A DNA stretch of 64,000 nt, taken from assembly GCF_025938155.1 (NCBI RefSeq), contig NZ_JAPCZG010000003.1, positions 434,001 to 498,000 of the forward strand. Reading direction: 5' to 3'. This document shows, piece by piece, positions 1-9,444 of this stretch; the first letter of the stretch is position 1; every line of letters begins with the position of its first letter. Position numbers and translations under genes: made by a program. Source of the DNA: Novosphingobium sp. KCTC 2891. GTDB taxonomy: Bacteria; Pseudomonadota; Alphaproteobacteria; Sphingomonadales; Sphingomonadaceae. The notes under the pieces are model-generated. The model made no database searches and had not been told where the DNA came from. It was given only the letters and a program-made list of their open reading frames with translations.

Positions 1-395
1 AAGGTGGAGTGGACACCCATTGCGAGCAGCGCGGCCAGCATCAGCGGAATGGCGAAGGTGTGAACCGCGACGCCTTCCCAGGCGAGAAACAGCCCCGCGC
101 CGCCGATCAGCATGATGGCGATCTCGCACGCCTTGACCACGCGGATGATCCGCGCCTTGTCGCGCATGTCAGCCAGCTGCCCGGCCAGCGCCGAGAGCAG
201 GAAGAACGGCAGGATGAACAGGCCCGAGGCGATGGCGGAAAAGCGCGCTTCCTCGGCCTCGGAACTGTAGATGCTGTAGACGACGTACAGCACCATCGCG
301 TTCTTGAAGAGGTTGTCGTTGAACGCCCCCAGAAGCTGGGTGACGAACAGCGGCAGGAACCGGCGCTGGCGGATGAGGTGCGTTGTCGTTGTCAT
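1..395 (-). CDS. MFS transporter N-terminus, LplT/Aas lysophospholipid-transporter type (partial)
   Basis: The gene starts at 395 and runs off the left edge, so only about 131 N-terminal residues are visible. The protein opens with a short cytoplasmic stretch and then the motif GAFNDNLFK, which is characteristic of the MFS domain of LplT and of the transporter half of Aas-like fusions that move and re-acylate lysophospholipids at the inner membrane. Hydrophobic segments follow at roughly residues 15-40, 55-72, 85-105 and 112-128. Whether acyltransferase and AMP-ligase domains follow, as in many alphaproteobacteria, cannot be seen. It is divergent from pgsA, another phospholipid gene. The family call is fairly safe; the substrate is inferred. 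Confidence 0.75.
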   Translation of the reverse strand, partial: MTTTTHLIRQRRFLPLFVTQLLGAFNDNLFKNAMVLYVVYSIYSSEAEEARFSAIASGLFILPFFLLSALAGQLADMRDKARIIRVVKACEIAIMLIGGAGLFLAWEGVAVHTFAIPLMLAALLAMGVHST

Positions 396-509
396 TCGCT
401 TCTTGCCAGCATCCCGTTTCGCGCCCAGACCCATAACCCGATGGGCGGCACGGGCAAGAGGGCATCTGGAGGTTTCAACCTCGCGACGGTGCGGCTAAGA
501 CGTGGTTCG

Positions 510-1106
510 ATGCTGACCCTGCCCAACCTGCTCACGCTGTCGCGCATCGTCGCGGTGCCCCTGCTCGCCGCACTGCTGTGGTGGCCCGACTGGCCGCTTG
601 GCTATGGCTTCGGCTTCGCGATCTACTGCCTGATGGGCATCACGGATTATTTCGACGGCTACCTCGCGCGGGCGCAGGGCACGGTGTCCAAGCTCGGCGT
701 GTTTCTTGATCCGATTGCCGACAAGATCATGGTCGCCGCGGTGATTCTCGTGCTCTCGGCGCAGGGCGTGCTGCGCGGCCCCTTTGTGGGCGACATGCAC
801 GTGATCGCCGGGCTGGTCATCCTGATGCGCGAGATCGCGGTGTCGGGGCTGCGCGAGTTCCTGGGCAGCCTGCAGGTTTCCATCCCCGTGTCGAAGCTGG
901 CCAAGTGGAAGACGACGTTCCAGCTGGTGTCGCTGGGCGCGCTGATTCTGGGGCACGCGCTGCCGGGCTGGACCGCGGCGATTCCGGGCGGGCTGGTGGT
1001 GAACGTGCCGCACACCGTGGGGCTGACGACGCTGTGGGGCGCGGCGGTGCTGACCGTGGTGACGGGATGGGACTACCTGCGAGTCGGCCTCAAGCACATG
1101 GATTGA
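510..1106 (+). CDS. pgsA: CDP-diacylglycerol--glycerol-3-phosphate 3-phosphatidyltransferase
   Basis: A 198-residue integral membrane enzyme that makes phosphatidylglycerophosphate from CDP-diacylglycerol and glycerol-3-phosphate, the committed step to phosphatidylglycerol and cardiolipin. The CDP-alcohol phosphotransferase signature DG-x2-AR-x8-G-x3-D-x3-D is intact (DGYLAR to FLDPIADK, about residues 52-75), and the N-terminus LPNLLTLSRI is typical of PgsA. Several hydrophobic segments span the protein and the length is normal for the family. ATG at 510 is preferred to upstream in-frame starts because it begins exactly at the conserved MLTLPNLLT sequence. It is divergent from the lipid transporter fragment at 395. 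Confidence 0.93.
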   Translation: MLTLPNLLTLSRIVAVPLLAALLWWPDWPLGYGFGFAIYCLMGITDYFDGYLARAQGTVSKLGVFLDPIADKIMVAAVILVLSAQGVLRGPFVGDMHVIAGLVILMREIAVSGLREFLGSLQVSIPVSKLAKWKTTFQLVSLGALILGHALPGWTAAIPGGLVVNVPHTVGLTTLWGAAVLTVVTGWDYLRVGLKHMD

Positions 1107-1360
1107 GGCGCTTCCTTCTGAACCTCGTCGAGAAGGGGATCAGAACCAATGGTTCGACTTGTCTGAACGATAGTTCAGAGATCTTGGGTGCGGCCTGACA
1201 GGAATGGTCCGACTTCGCCTAATTACGCCGTTTTAATGCGGCTATCTTCTTGTCTGCCTCAGAGTATTCAGGCTACTACCGATCGAGGGTCTTGGGGCGG
1301 CGGGCGGTCATTGCGGTGGCCGGAGCAGCAGCATGGCCTTGGTGCGGGTCTGGAAAATGC

Positions 1361-2431
1361 ATGATTATCGATGACTCGCTCTCCATCATGAACCGAACCG
1401 GCGCGTATTACATCGCGCGGGACATTGTGGAGGCGCTTTCTCCGCAGTTCGCGGTTCGGCGCTGGCGCATCGGTTCTCACCTGCCTGAAGGGTTGTCGCG
1501 CAAAGTGCTGGCGCGGCTGATGATGGCCGAGATCGGCGCGCTGGGCGACAGCCCGCGGTTCCAGCTGCGCAGCCGTGGCAAGCGCGTCCTTTTCCTCGAT
1601 CCGCTCTATGTCCTGCGCGCCGAGCTGGCGCCGGGCGATCTCGTGCTGTGCCATGATCCCGGGCCGATCAGCCATTCCTGGCTCTATCCGCCGGAAGTGT
1701 GTGAAATCTACCGCAAGGCTTATGCCAGGATCGTGCAGGTCCGGCCCGCCATGGCATTCGTGTCCCACTGGTCCAGGCGCGAGTTCGTGAAGCTGTTCGG
1801 CGAGAACTTTCCCCGGCTCGACGTGATCCCGCTCTATCGCCGGAACGGTATCCTGGATGTGCCGGCGCATCGTCCGCCAGCCGCGCCGGATCGCTTCTTT
1901 CTGACGGTGGGCGCGCTGGAGGTGCGCAAGAATCAGGTCGCAGCGCTTGAAGCCTATGCGCAAGGAGGCTTCCACGAACGCGGCGTGGGCTACGTGCTGT
2001 GCGGGTCACGCGGCGATGCCGCCCGCGAGATCGCGGACAAGGTCGCGGCAACGCCCGGTGCGCACCTGATCGGCTATGTCAGCGACAGCGAGTTGCGCTG
2101 GCTCTACGAGAACGCCGAGGCTTTCGTCCTGCCGAGCCGGCTGGAAGGATTCGGCATGCCCGCGCTGGAAGCCGCGAGTTTCGGCCTGCTTCCCATCGTG
2201 TCGCAGGACAGTGCACTGGTTGAGGCGGTTTCGGGCGTGTGCCTGGAAATCGACCCGGAGGACCCGTCCGACATCGCGCGAGTCATGGCCGAAGCGCTGG
2301 CACGCACAGCGCAGCAGCGCGACGAGACGGCCCGGCAGTTGCGCAACTCGTCGGCGCAATACACCCGCGAGAGGTTCCTGCTCGCCTGGCGCGCGCTGGC
2401 ATCGACGATCGTGGGATGCCCCGTTTCCTGA
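1361..2431 (+). CDS. Glycosyltransferase family 4 protein
   Basis: About 356 residues from the chosen ATG; an open frame extends upstream to 1250, but those residues are unlike the family. The C-terminal half has the GT-B/GT4 donor-nucleotide features: FLTVGALEVRKN (start of the Rossmann-like C-domain), a WLYENAEAFVLPS segment, and the EGFGMPALEA motif whose acidic residues bind the sugar nucleotide. It probably transfers a sugar from a nucleotide donor to a polysaccharide or lipid acceptor at the inner face of the membrane. No sugar-pathway neighbours are present, so the acceptor is unknown. The start site is uncertain. It is convergent with oxyR. Confidence 0.8.
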   Translation: MIIDDSLSIMNRTGAYYIARDIVEALSPQFAVRRWRIGSHLPEGLSRKVLARLMMAEIGALGDSPRFQLRSRGKRVLFLDPLYVLRAELAPGDLVLCHDPGPISHSWLYPPEVCEIYRKAYARIVQVRPAMAFVSHWSRREFVKLFGENFPRLDVIPLYRRNGILDVPAHRPPAAPDRFFLTVGALEVRKNQVAALEAYAQGGFHERGVGYVLCGSRGDAAREIADKVAATPGAHLIGYVSDSELRWLYENAEAFVLPSRLEGFGMPALEAASFGLLPIVSQDSALVEAVSGVCLEIDPEDPSDIARVMAEALARTAQQRDETARQLRNSSAQYTRERFLLAWRALASTIVGCPVS

Positions 2432-2475
2432 CCGAAGGGCAGTCCTGAACCGAGCGCGCGGCGTGGGCGTGCTGT

Positions 2476-2512
2476 GCGCGCGGGAATGCTCGGGGGATAT
2501 TATCCCGCGCGC
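2476..2512. terminator. Hairpin between convergent GT4 gene and oxyR
   Basis: Arms GCGCGCGGGA (2476-2485) and TCCCGCGCGC (2503-2512) form a perfect 10-bp GC-rich stem over a 17-nt loop. The right arm overlaps the last codons of oxyR. The position between converging genes suggests a bidirectional transcription stop, although there is no long T-run on either strand. Confidence 0.5.
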
Positions 2513-3396
2513 AGTTCCTGCGCGAGCAGCCTGAACTCCTCGCCGCGAGGCGAGTTCTTGCGCCAGACGAGTGCGATTTCGCGGAAGGCGTGATCGGACT
2601 GGAGCGGACGGACGACGATCTGGGTGTCGTGCAGGATGCCCGCCTCGACCGCCATTTCGGGCAGCATGGTGAGGCCCAGCCCATTGTCGACCATCTGAAC
2701 GAGGGTGTGCAGGCTGGTGCCGATCATCGTGGCGCTGGCGCGCAGTTCGGGCCGGTTGCAGGCGGCGAGCGCGTGCTCCTTGAGGCAGTGGCCGTCTTCC
2801 AGCAGCAACAGGCGGTTCTCGTCGATGAGCGAGGGGCTGACCGTTTCCGGCGGATCGCGCGGATCGTCGCGGGGGAAGGCGACGAACAGGCGGTCGTCGA
2901 ACAGATGTTCCACTTCCACCTCGCCGGTGGCGAAGGGCAGGGCCAGCAACACGCAATCGGCGCGGCCGTGGTGGAGCGATTCGATGGCGGCCGCGCTGGG
3001 TTCCTCGCGCAGGAACAGCTTCAGCTGCGGACGCTCCTTGCGCAGGCGCGGCAGGATGCGCGGCAGCAGGAACGGGGCGATGGTGGGGATCACGCTCATC
3101 CGCAACTCGCCGGTGAGCGGCGCGCCATGCGACTGGACGAGTTCGGACAGTTCCTCCGCCTCGCGCAGCAGGCGGTGCGCCTTGGCCACGACCTGGTTGC
3201 CCAGCGGGGTGAAGCGCACGACGCGGCGCGTGCGTTCGACCAGCGTGACGCCAAGCAGCGATTCGAGTTCGCGCAGGCCCGCCGAAAGCGTGGACTGCGA
3301 GACGAAGCAGGAATCGGCGGCGCGGCCGAAGTGACCGTGCTCGTGCAGGGCGACGAGGTATTGCAGCTGCTTGAGCGTCGGGAGGTAGGTGCTCAT
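2500..3396 (-). CDS. oxyR: Hydrogen peroxide-sensing LysR-type regulator OxyR
   Basis: A 298-residue LysR-family regulator. The winged helix-turn-helix lies at about residues 7-65 (HGHFGRAADSCFVSQSTLSA) and the periplasmic-binding-like sensor domain follows. The OxyR redox pair is present: Cys204 and Cys213 in LEDGHCLKEHALAAC, with the same nine-residue spacing as Cys199/Cys208 of the E. coli protein. This separates it from ordinary LysR proteins. It should form an intramolecular disulfide on H2O2 exposure and activate peroxide-defence genes. Its start is 55 bp downstream of the rnd stop, so the two may be co-transcribed. A peroxiredoxin gene lies 7 kb away at 10391. Confidence 0.92.
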   Translation of the reverse strand: MSTYLPTLKQLQYLVALHEHGHFGRAADSCFVSQSTLSAGLRELESLLGVTLVERTRRVVRFTPLGNQVVAKAHRLLREAEELSELVQSHGAPLTGELRMSVIPTIAPFLLPRILPRLRKERPQLKLFLREEPSAAAIESLHHGRADCVLLALPFATGEVEVEHLFDDRLFVAFPRDDPRDPPETVSPSLIDENRLLLLEDGHCLKEHALAACNRPELRASATMIGTSLHTLVQMVDNGLGLTMLPEMAVEAGILHDTQIVVRPLQSDHAFREIALVWRKNSPRGEEFRLLAQELRAG

Positions 3397-3451
3397 GCTG
3401 GTGCTCTGGCTTCGGCAGGCTCGGGACGAGCGCCGGGGTGCGTCAGGGGCC

Positions 3452-4726
3452 TCACTCGTCGTCCGGAGCGACCGTGTCCTCGACGATCAGTTCCGGCACG
3501 ATCGGCGCCAGCTCGACCGGTTCCGCAACGACTGCTGCCGGGGTGCCGTTGCCACCGATCAGGTCGATGTGCGCCATCTTGAGCTTGCCGTTCACGACCG
3601 CGAAGGCGAGCTTGCCCTCGACCAGTTCCAGCGCGTCGCGGCCGAACTGGTCGAAGCGCCAGCCTTCGAGGATCGACAGGTTCTTGCGCTGGCCGGCGGC
3701 GAGCGCTTCGAGATCGTCGCTGCGCGCGAGCAGGCGTGCTGCGATGTCGATCTCGCGGCTGCGGATCTTGAGCAGCAACTTGAGCAGGTCCGCGACGAGC
3801 GCGCCTTCCTTGCCCAGCGGGGCGCCGCGCGGGGCGCGGGGCGGCATTTCGTCCTCGGTCAGCGGCTGGGCCGCGGCGAGGGTCTGCATCAGGCGGCGGC
3901 CGATCTCATTGTCCTTCCAGCCGGAGGAGAGCCCGCGCACCTTGGCAAGCTCGGCCTGTTCGCGCGGGGGGTGGCTGGCGATATCGGCCAGCGTTTCGTC
4001 GCGCATGATGCGGCCGCGGGGGATGTTCTTGTCCATCGCCTCGGTCTCGCGCCAGGCGGCGAGCGCCTTCAGGCGGCCAAGCACGCCGGGATTGCGGCTG
4101 GGCGCACGGATCTTCTGCCACACCTGGTCGCGGTCGCTGCGATAGTTGTCGGGATCGGCGAGCTTCTCCATCTCGATGTCGAGCCATGCGCCGCGCCCCG
4201 TCTTGATCAGGCGCTTGAGCAGCTTGGGGAAGATCGTGGAAAGATGCGTGACGTCGCCGATGGCATATTCGATTTGCCGTTCGGTGAGCGGGCGGCGGCC
4301 CCAGTCGGTGAAGCGGGCGCCCTTGTCGATCGACAGGCCGAGCCAGCTTTCGACGAGGTTGGAATAGCCGATCTGTTCCGACTGGCTGACCGCCATCATC
4401 GCGATCTGCGTGTCGAAGATGGGATGCGGGGTCTTGCCGGTGAGGTTGTAGATGATCTCCACGTCCTGTCCGCCGGCGTGGAAGACCTTGAGCACGTCCT
4501 CGTTGTCGACCAGCAGGTTGAGCAGCGGCGACAAGTCGATGCCGGGCGCCAGCGGATCGATCGCGGCGGCTTCCTGGGTATCGGCGATCTGCACCAGGCA
4601 CAGTTCGGGCCAGTAGGTGTTCTCGCGCATGAATTCGGTGTCGACCGTGACGAAATCGGCTTTCGCAAGGCGGCCGCAAAGGTCGGCCAGCGCTTCGGTC
4701 GTGGTGATGAGCGGGTGTATCTTCAT
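3452..4726 (-). CDS. rnd: Ribonuclease D
   Basis: A 424-residue DEDD-type 3'-5' exoribonuclease that trims tRNA and other stable RNA 3' ends. Exo I is VDTEF near residue 30, Exo II is in HPIFDTQIAMM near residue 105, and Exo III is YAIGDVTHL near residue 155 (DEDDy type). The HRDC region follows at about 200-290 and a second one probably at 300-380. The length is slightly above the E. coli enzyme. The C-terminal tail after about residue 385 is low-complexity (Val/Pro/Ala/Glu). It is divergent from aspS across a 142-bp gap and upstream of oxyR on the same strand. Confidence 0.93.
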   Translation of the reverse strand: MKIHPLITTTEALADLCGRLAKADFVTVDTEFMRENTYWPELCLVQIADTQEAAAIDPLAPGIDLSPLLNLLVDNEDVLKVFHAGGQDVEIIYNLTGKTPHPIFDTQIAMMAVSQSEQIGYSNLVESWLGLSIDKGARFTDWGRRPLTERQIEYAIGDVTHLSTIFPKLLKRLIKTGRGAWLDIEMEKLADPDNYRSDRDQVWQKIRAPSRNPGVLGRLKALAAWRETEAMDKNIPRGRIMRDETLADIASHPPREQAELAKVRGLSSGWKDNEIGRRLMQTLAAAQPLTEDEMPPRAPRGAPLGKEGALVADLLKLLLKIRSREIDIAARLLARSDDLEALAAGQRKNLSILEGWRFDQFGRDALELVEGKLAFAVVNGKLKMAHIDLIGGNGTPAAVVAEPVELAPIVPELIVEDTVAPDDE

Positions 4727-4868
4727 CGTTCTTTTCTATATGTGCCCCCTTGCCGGGGGCGCATTCGTGTTGCCCCCTCCGGGGACGGCGGCTTGACAAA
4801 GGCACGGCCATCGCCTCTTGGCCGCCACCGTCCCCTGCCTGATTGCAGACAGATTGGAAAGAGTTTCG
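4727..4868. promoter_or_regulatory. Divergent rnd/aspS intergenic region with GC hairpin
   Basis: The 142-bp gap between divergent starts holds a GCCCCC-TTGCC-GGGGGC hairpin (4744-4760) and a consensus TTGACA hexamer at 4793-4798 that could be the -35 box for aspS. I see no clear matching -10, so only the -35 is suggested. Confidence 0.35.
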
Positions 4869-6650
4869 ATGCACCCTTATCGTTCCCACACCTGCGGCGC
4901 GCTTTCGCATGGTGACGTCGGCTCCGCCGTTCGCCTTTCGGGCTGGGTGCATCGCAAGCGCGACCACGGCGGCGTGCTGTTCGTCGACCTGCGCGACCAT
5001 TACGGCATCACCCAGATCGTGGCCGACAGCGACAGCCCGGCGCTGCCGATCCTTGAAGCGCTGCGCGTGGAAAGCGTCGTGACCATCGAGGGCAACGTCA
5101 AGGCCCGCAGCGCCGGCACGATCAACGCCAACCTCTCCACCGGCGAGATCGAAGTCTACGCCCGGGTCGCCACGGTGCTTTCGGCGGCCGAGGAGCTGCC
5201 GATGCCGGTGGCCGGCGAGCAGGAATATCCCGAGGACATCCGCCTCAAGTTCCGCTTCCTCGACCTGCGCCGCGAGACGCTGCACGGCAACATCGTGAAG
5301 CGCACCAAGATCATCTCGGACATGCGCCGCCGCATGGAAGGCGCGGGCTTCACCGAATATTCCACGCCGATCCTGACGGCATCCAGCCCTGAGGGCGCGC
5401 GCGACTTCCTGGTGCCCAGCCGCATTCATCCGGGCAAGTTCTATGCGCTGCCGCAGGCGCCGCAGCAGTACAAGCAGCTGCTGATGGTGGCGGGCTTCGA
5501 CCGCTATTTCCAGATCGCGCCGTGCTTCCGCGACGAAGATCCGCGCGCCGACCGCCTGCCGGGCGAATTCTACCAGCTCGACCTGGAGATGAGCTTCGTT
5601 ACCCAGGAAGAGATCTGGGAAACGATGGAGCCGGTGATCGGCGGCGTGTTCGAGAGCTTCGCCGAAGGGCGCCACGTGACCCCGACGGGCAGCTTCCCGC
5701 GCATCCCCTATGACGAGGCGATGCTGAAGTACGGTTCGGACAAGCCGGACCTGCGCAACCCGCTGATCATTTCCGACGTTTCGGAGCACTTCGTCCAGTC
5801 GGGCTTCGGCCTGTTCGAAAAGATCGTCGGCACCGGCGGAAAGGTCCGCGCGATTCCCGCGCCAGGCACCGCCGAGAAGAGCCGCAAGTTCTTCGACGAG
5901 ATGAACGACTGGGCGCGCGCGGAGGGTCATGCCGGTCTTGGCTATGTCACCCGCAAGGGCGGCGAGTTCGGCGGGCCGATCGCCAAGAATCACGGCGCCG
6001 AGGGCATGGAGAAGCTCTATGCCCAGCTCGGCCTTGGCCCCGATGACGGTCTGTTTTTTGCCGCGGGCAAGGAAGAACAGGCGTCGAAGCTGGCCGGCGC
6101 GGCGCGCACCCGCGTTGCCGAGCAGCTCGGCCTGATCGACAAGGACCGCTTCGAGCTGTGCTGGATCGTCGATTTCCCGTTCTATGAATGGGATGAGGAC
6201 AACAAGAAGGTCGAGTTCGCGCACAACCCGTTCTCGATGCCGCAAGGCGGGATGGACGCGCTGAACGGGCAGGACCCGCTGACGATCAAGGCGTTCCAGT
6301 ACGACCTCGTCTGCAACGGCTATGAAATCGCCAGCGGCTCGATCCGTAACCAGTCGCCCGACCTGATGGTCAAGGCGTTCGAGATGGTCGGCCTGTCCAA
6401 GGAGGACGTGGAAGAGCGTTTCGGCGGCCTTTACCGCGCGTTCCAGTACGGTGCGCCGCCGCACGGCGGGATGGCCGCGGGCGTCGACCGGGTGGTGATG
6501 CTGCTGTGCGGCGTGCAGAACCTGCGCGAGATTTCGCTGTTCCCGATGAACCAGCGCGCCGAAGACCTGTTGATGGGCGCGCCTTCGCCGGCGGCGCTCA
6601 AGCAGCTGCGCGAACTCCATGTTCGCGTGGTCGAGCCGGCCAAGGGGTGA
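4869..6650 (+). CDS. aspS: Aspartate--tRNA ligase
   Basis: A 593-residue class II aminoacyl-tRNA synthetase of the bacterial type. It has an N-terminal OB-fold anticodon domain (about 1-110), a catalytic core with motif 2 in [10 protein letters not shown] (near 220), the bacterial GAD insertion (about 290-420), and motif 3 in the C-terminal [11 protein letters not shown] segment. It charges tRNA-Asp. Many alphaproteobacterial AspRS enzymes are non-discriminating and also charge tRNA-Asn for GatCAB; that cannot be decided here. ATG 4869 begins the conserved [13 protein letters not shown] sequence; the frame remains open for 17 codons upstream but is unconserved in character. Confidence 0.96.
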   Translation: MHPYRSHTCGALSHGDVGSAVRLSGWVHRKRDHGGVLFVDLRDHYGITQIVADSDSPALPILEALRVESVVTIEGNVKARSAGTINANLSTGEIEVYARVATVLSAAEELPMPVAGEQEYPEDIRLKFRFLDLRRETLHGNIVKRTKIISDMRRRMEGAGFTEYSTPILTASSPEGARDFLVPSRIHPGKFYALPQAPQQYKQLLMVAGFDRYFQIAPCFRDEDPRADRLPGEFYQLDLEMSFVTQEEIWETMEPVIGGVFESFAEGRHVTPTGSFPRIPYDEAMLKYGSDKPDLRNPLIISDVSEHFVQSGFGLFEKIVGTGGKVRAIPAPGTAEKSRKFFDEMNDWARAEGHAGLGYVTRKGGEFGGPIAKNHGAEGMEKLYAQLGLGPDDGLFFAAGKEEQASKLAGAARTRVAEQLGLIDKDRFELCWIVDFPFYEWDEDNKKVEFAHNPFSMPQGGMDALNGQDPLTIKAFQYDLVCNGYEIASGSIRNQSPDLMVKAFEMVGLSKEDVEERFGGLYRAFQYGAPPHGGMAAGVDRVVMLLCGVQNLREISLFPMNQRAEDLLMGAPSPAALKQLRELHVRVVEPAKG

Positions 6651-6758
6651 GACGCGGCTTGTGGGGAGCCGCAGCCTCCCACTTGCCAGCGTGCCATCCG
6701 GCCATTAGGGCGAATGCCTGACAGAGATACCAACACAGTTCCTCAAAGGGGCATACTA

Positions 6759-6995
6759 ATGAGCGATACCGCCGACCGCGTTAAGAAGATCGTCGTCGAG
6801 CATCTGGGCGTCGAGGCCGAGAAGGTCACCGAAGACGCCAGCTTCATCGACGACCTGGGCGCCGACTCGCTCGACATCGTCGAGCTGGTGATGGCTTTCG
6901 AAGAAGAGTTCGGTGTCGAGATTCCGGACGATGCGGCCGAGAAGATCGCGACCGTTTCGGACGCCATCAAGTACATTGACGAAAACAAGGGCTGA
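6759..6995 (+). CDS. acpP: Acyl carrier protein
   Basis: A 78-residue acidic four-helix protein that carries growing acyl chains in fatty acid synthesis. The phosphopantetheine attachment serine lies in the perfectly conserved [13 protein letters not shown] motif. A purine-rich AAAGGGG at 6745-6751 is the ribosome binding site and fixes the start at 6759 rather than the upstream in-frame ATG. It sits directly upstream of fabF, the usual alphaproteobacterial order. Confidence 0.98.
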   Translation: MSDTADRVKKIVVEHLGVEAEKVTEDASFIDDLGADSLDIVELVMAFEEEFGVEIPDDAAEKIATVSDAIKYIDENKG

Positions 6996-7108
6996 TCGCC
7001 CCCCATTCCCCTAAGCCCTGAGCTTGCCAGAAGCCTGTCCTGAGCGGCCGGCTTGCCAGCCAGCCCAAGGAGCCGCCGCCCGCGTGGTCCGGCAGGGGAG
7101 GACTTTGG

Positions 7109-7141
7109 CAGGCTCAGCCCTTCGCACGGGGGCTGGGCCTG
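7109..7141 (+). terminator. Attenuator-like hairpin between acpP and fabF
   Basis: An 11-bp stem (7109-7119 with 7131-7141, one G-T pair) and an 11-nt loop are followed by GTTTGCTTATT rather than a pure T-run. It ends 24 bp before the fabF start. It could partly terminate acpP transcription, allowing more ACP than FabF, or stabilise the acpP mRNA 3' end. Confidence 0.45.
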
Positions 7142-7165
7142 TTTGCTTATTACCCGGAGAATTAG

Positions 7166-8422
7166 ATGCGTCGTGTCGTCGTAACCGGACTTGGTCTCGT
7201 CACCCCGCTGGGCGCGGACGTCGAAACCGTGTGGAGCAACCTGATCGCCGGCAAGAGCGGCGCCGGGCCGATCACCAAGTTCGACGCCAGCGACCAGAAA
7301 TGCCGCATCGCCTGCGAGGTGAAGCCGGCCGACCATGAATACGGCTTCGATGCCGGCAAGCGCGTGGACCACAAGATCCAGCGCCAGGTCGATCCTTTCA
7401 TCGTCTTCGGCATCGACGCCGCAGGGCAGGCTATCGAGGACGCCGGTCTTGCCGATATGGACGATGACCTGAAGATGCGCACCGGCTGCTCGATCGGCTC
7501 GGGCATCGGCGGGTTGCCGGGCATCGAAAGCGAATCGATCGTCCTGCACGAAAAGGGACCGGGCCGCGTTTCGCCGCACTTCGTCCACGGTCGCCTGATC
7601 AACCTGATCTCGGGTCAGGTCTCGATCAAGTACGGCCTGATGGGGCCGAACCACGCGGTCGTCACTGCCTGCTCCACCGGCGCGCACTCGATTGGCGATG
7701 CCGCGCGCATGATCAAGGACGGCGATGCCGACGTGATGCTGGCGGGCGGTGCGGAAAGCACGATCAACCCGCTGGGCGTGGCCGGCTTCGCGCAGGCCCG
7801 CGCGCTGAACTGCAGCTACAACGACCGCCCCGAACAGGCCAGCCGCCCTTATGACAAGGATCGCGACGGCTTCGTCATGGGCGAGGGCGCGGGTGTCGTC
7901 GTGCTGGAAGAGTACGAGCACGCGAAGGCCCGCGGCGCCAAGATCTATGCCGAAGTGGTGGGCTACGGCCTGTCGGGCGACGCCTATCACGTCACTGCGC
8001 CGCATCCGGAGGGCAAGGGCGCCGAACTCGCCATGCGGATGGCGCTGCGCAAGGCCGGCATGGAACCGGGCGACATTGACTATGTCAACGCGCACGGCAC
8101 CTCCACCATGGCGGACACGATCGAACTGGCCGCGGTCAAGCGCGTGCTGGGCGACGACCTTGGCGGTGCATCGATGAGCAGCACCAAGTCGGCCATCGGG
8201 CACCTGCTCGGCGGCGCGGGCGCGGTCGAGGCGATCTTCTGCATCCTCGCGATCCGCGACCAGATCGTGCCGCCCACGCTCAACCTCGACAATCCCGACG
8301 AAGGGACCGAAGGGGTTGATCTGGTGCCGCACGTGGCGAAGAAGCGCACGGTGCGCGCCGCGCTGAACAATTCGTTCGGCTTCGGCGGGACCAACGCCAG
8401 CGTCATCCTCAAGGCCATCTGA
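7166..8422 (+). CDS. fabF: Beta-ketoacyl-ACP synthase II
   Basis: A 418-residue thiolase-fold condensing enzyme that elongates acyl-ACP with malonyl-ACP. The Cys-His-His triad is visible: Cys169 in VTACSTGAHSIG, His in NAHGTSTMADT, and His in KSAIGHLLGGAGAVE. The N-terminus RRVVVTGLGLVTPLG is typical of FabF. The length is normal. The ribosome binding site CGGAGAA is just upstream. It is followed after 34 bp by mltG in the same direction, a common alphaproteobacterial arrangement linking lipid and envelope synthesis. Confidence 0.97.
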   Translation: MRRVVVTGLGLVTPLGADVETVWSNLIAGKSGAGPITKFDASDQKCRIACEVKPADHEYGFDAGKRVDHKIQRQVDPFIVFGIDAAGQAIEDAGLADMDDDLKMRTGCSIGSGIGGLPGIESESIVLHEKGPGRVSPHFVHGRLINLISGQVSIKYGLMGPNHAVVTACSTGAHSIGDAARMIKDGDADVMLAGGAESTINPLGVAGFAQARALNCSYNDRPEQASRPYDKDRDGFVMGEGAGVVVLEEYEHAKARGAKIYAEVVGYGLSGDAYHVTAPHPEGKGAELAMRMALRKAGMEPGDIDYVNAHGTSTMADTIELAAVKRVLGDDLGGASMSSTKSAIGHLLGGAGAVEAIFCILAIRDQIVPPTLNLDNPDEGTEGVDLVPHVAKKRTVRAALNNSFGFGGTNASVILKAI

Positions 8423-8456
8423 CGTCCGCAGGCGGGCGAGAAAAAGGACGCGTACG

Positions 8457-9437
8457 ATGAAGCGCCCCGGCAGGCTCACGATTCTTGGCCTTGCCGCGGC
8501 GCTTGTCGTGGGCGGCTGGCTCGTTCATTTCCTCTATGGCTGGTACGGCGCCGGCCCGTTGACGAAGGACGTGTCGTTCCTCGTGCCGCAGGGCGCCTCG
8601 CTTGGCAGCATTGCGCCAGAGCTTGAGAAGGAAGGCGTGGTCGCTTCGGCCAGCACCTTCCGCGCGCGCGCCAAGCTGCTGGGCGGCGGCGAGCCGATCA
8701 AGGCGGGCGAATTCACCATCCCGGCGGGCGCGAGCGGTTCTGACGTCCTGCGTATCCTGCAGGGCGCCGAAGGCGTGACGCGCCGGCTGGTGACGGTGCC
8801 CGAGGGAATGCCCTCGATCCTCGTCCATGAACGCCTGATGGCCCAGCCGCTGCTGACCGGGACCGTGCCGGTGCCGGTGGAAGGGACCGTGCTGCCCGAC
8901 AGCTACGATTTCCAGCGCGGGGAAAGCCGCGCATCGGTTCTGGCGCGGATGCAGAAGGCGATGGACCGCACGCTGGCCGAACTGTGGGCCAAGCGCAGCA
9001 AGGACACCGTCGCCAAGACGCCGCAGGAAGCGCTGATCCTCGCCTCGATCGTCGAGAAGGAAACGGGCAAGCCCTCCGAACGCAAGATGGTGGCGGGGCT
9101 CTATTCCAACCGGCTGCGTCAGGGGATGCTGCTTCAGGCCGATCCGACGATCATCTACCCGATCACCAGGGGCAAGCCGCTGGGTCGCCGCATCCGGCAG
9201 TCGGAAATCCAGGCGGTCAACGACTACAACACCTACAGCATGACCGGGCTGCCCAAGGGGCCGATCACCAATCCCGGTCGCGATTCGATCGAGGCGGTGC
9301 TGAATCCGGCGCAGACCAACGCGCTCTACATGGTCGCGGATGGCACGGGCGGGCACGTGTTTGCCGATACGCTGGAGCAGCACAACGCCAACGTGGCCAA
9401 GTGGTTTGCGTTGCGGCGCGCGCGGGGCGACCTGTAA
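8457..9437 (+). CDS. mltG: Endolytic murein transglycosylase MltG
   Basis: A 326-residue YceG-family protein. One N-terminal signal anchor (about residues 8-28) places it in the inner membrane facing the periplasm. A LysM-like subdomain follows, then the catalytic region with the invariant glutamate in ASIVEKETG (about residue 200) and the conserved QADPTIIYP and YNTYSMTGLPKGPI sequences. It cleaves nascent glycan strands internally and is thought to terminate glycan polymerisation. It is the last gene of an acpP-fabF-mltG run. Confidence 0.95.
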   Translation: MKRPGRLTILGLAAALVVGGWLVHFLYGWYGAGPLTKDVSFLVPQGASLGSIAPELEKEGVVASASTFRARAKLLGGGEPIKAGEFTIPAGASGSDVLRILQGAEGVTRRLVTVPEGMPSILVHERLMAQPLLTGTVPVPVEGTVLPDSYDFQRGESRASVLARMQKAMDRTLAELWAKRSKDTVAKTPQEALILASIVEKETGKPSERKMVAGLYSNRLRQGMLLQADPTIIYPITRGKPLGRRIRQSEIQAVNDYNTYSMTGLPKGPITNPGRDSIEAVLNPAQTNALYMVADGTGGHVFADTLEQHNANVAKWFALRRARGDL

Positions 9438-9444
9438 ACGGAGG

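Noticed and set aside
3906..6620. A 904-codon open frame antisense to rnd and aspS
   Set aside because: It is the mirror of two well-conserved genes in GC-rich DNA and its translation is Arg/Ala/His-rich with no domain.
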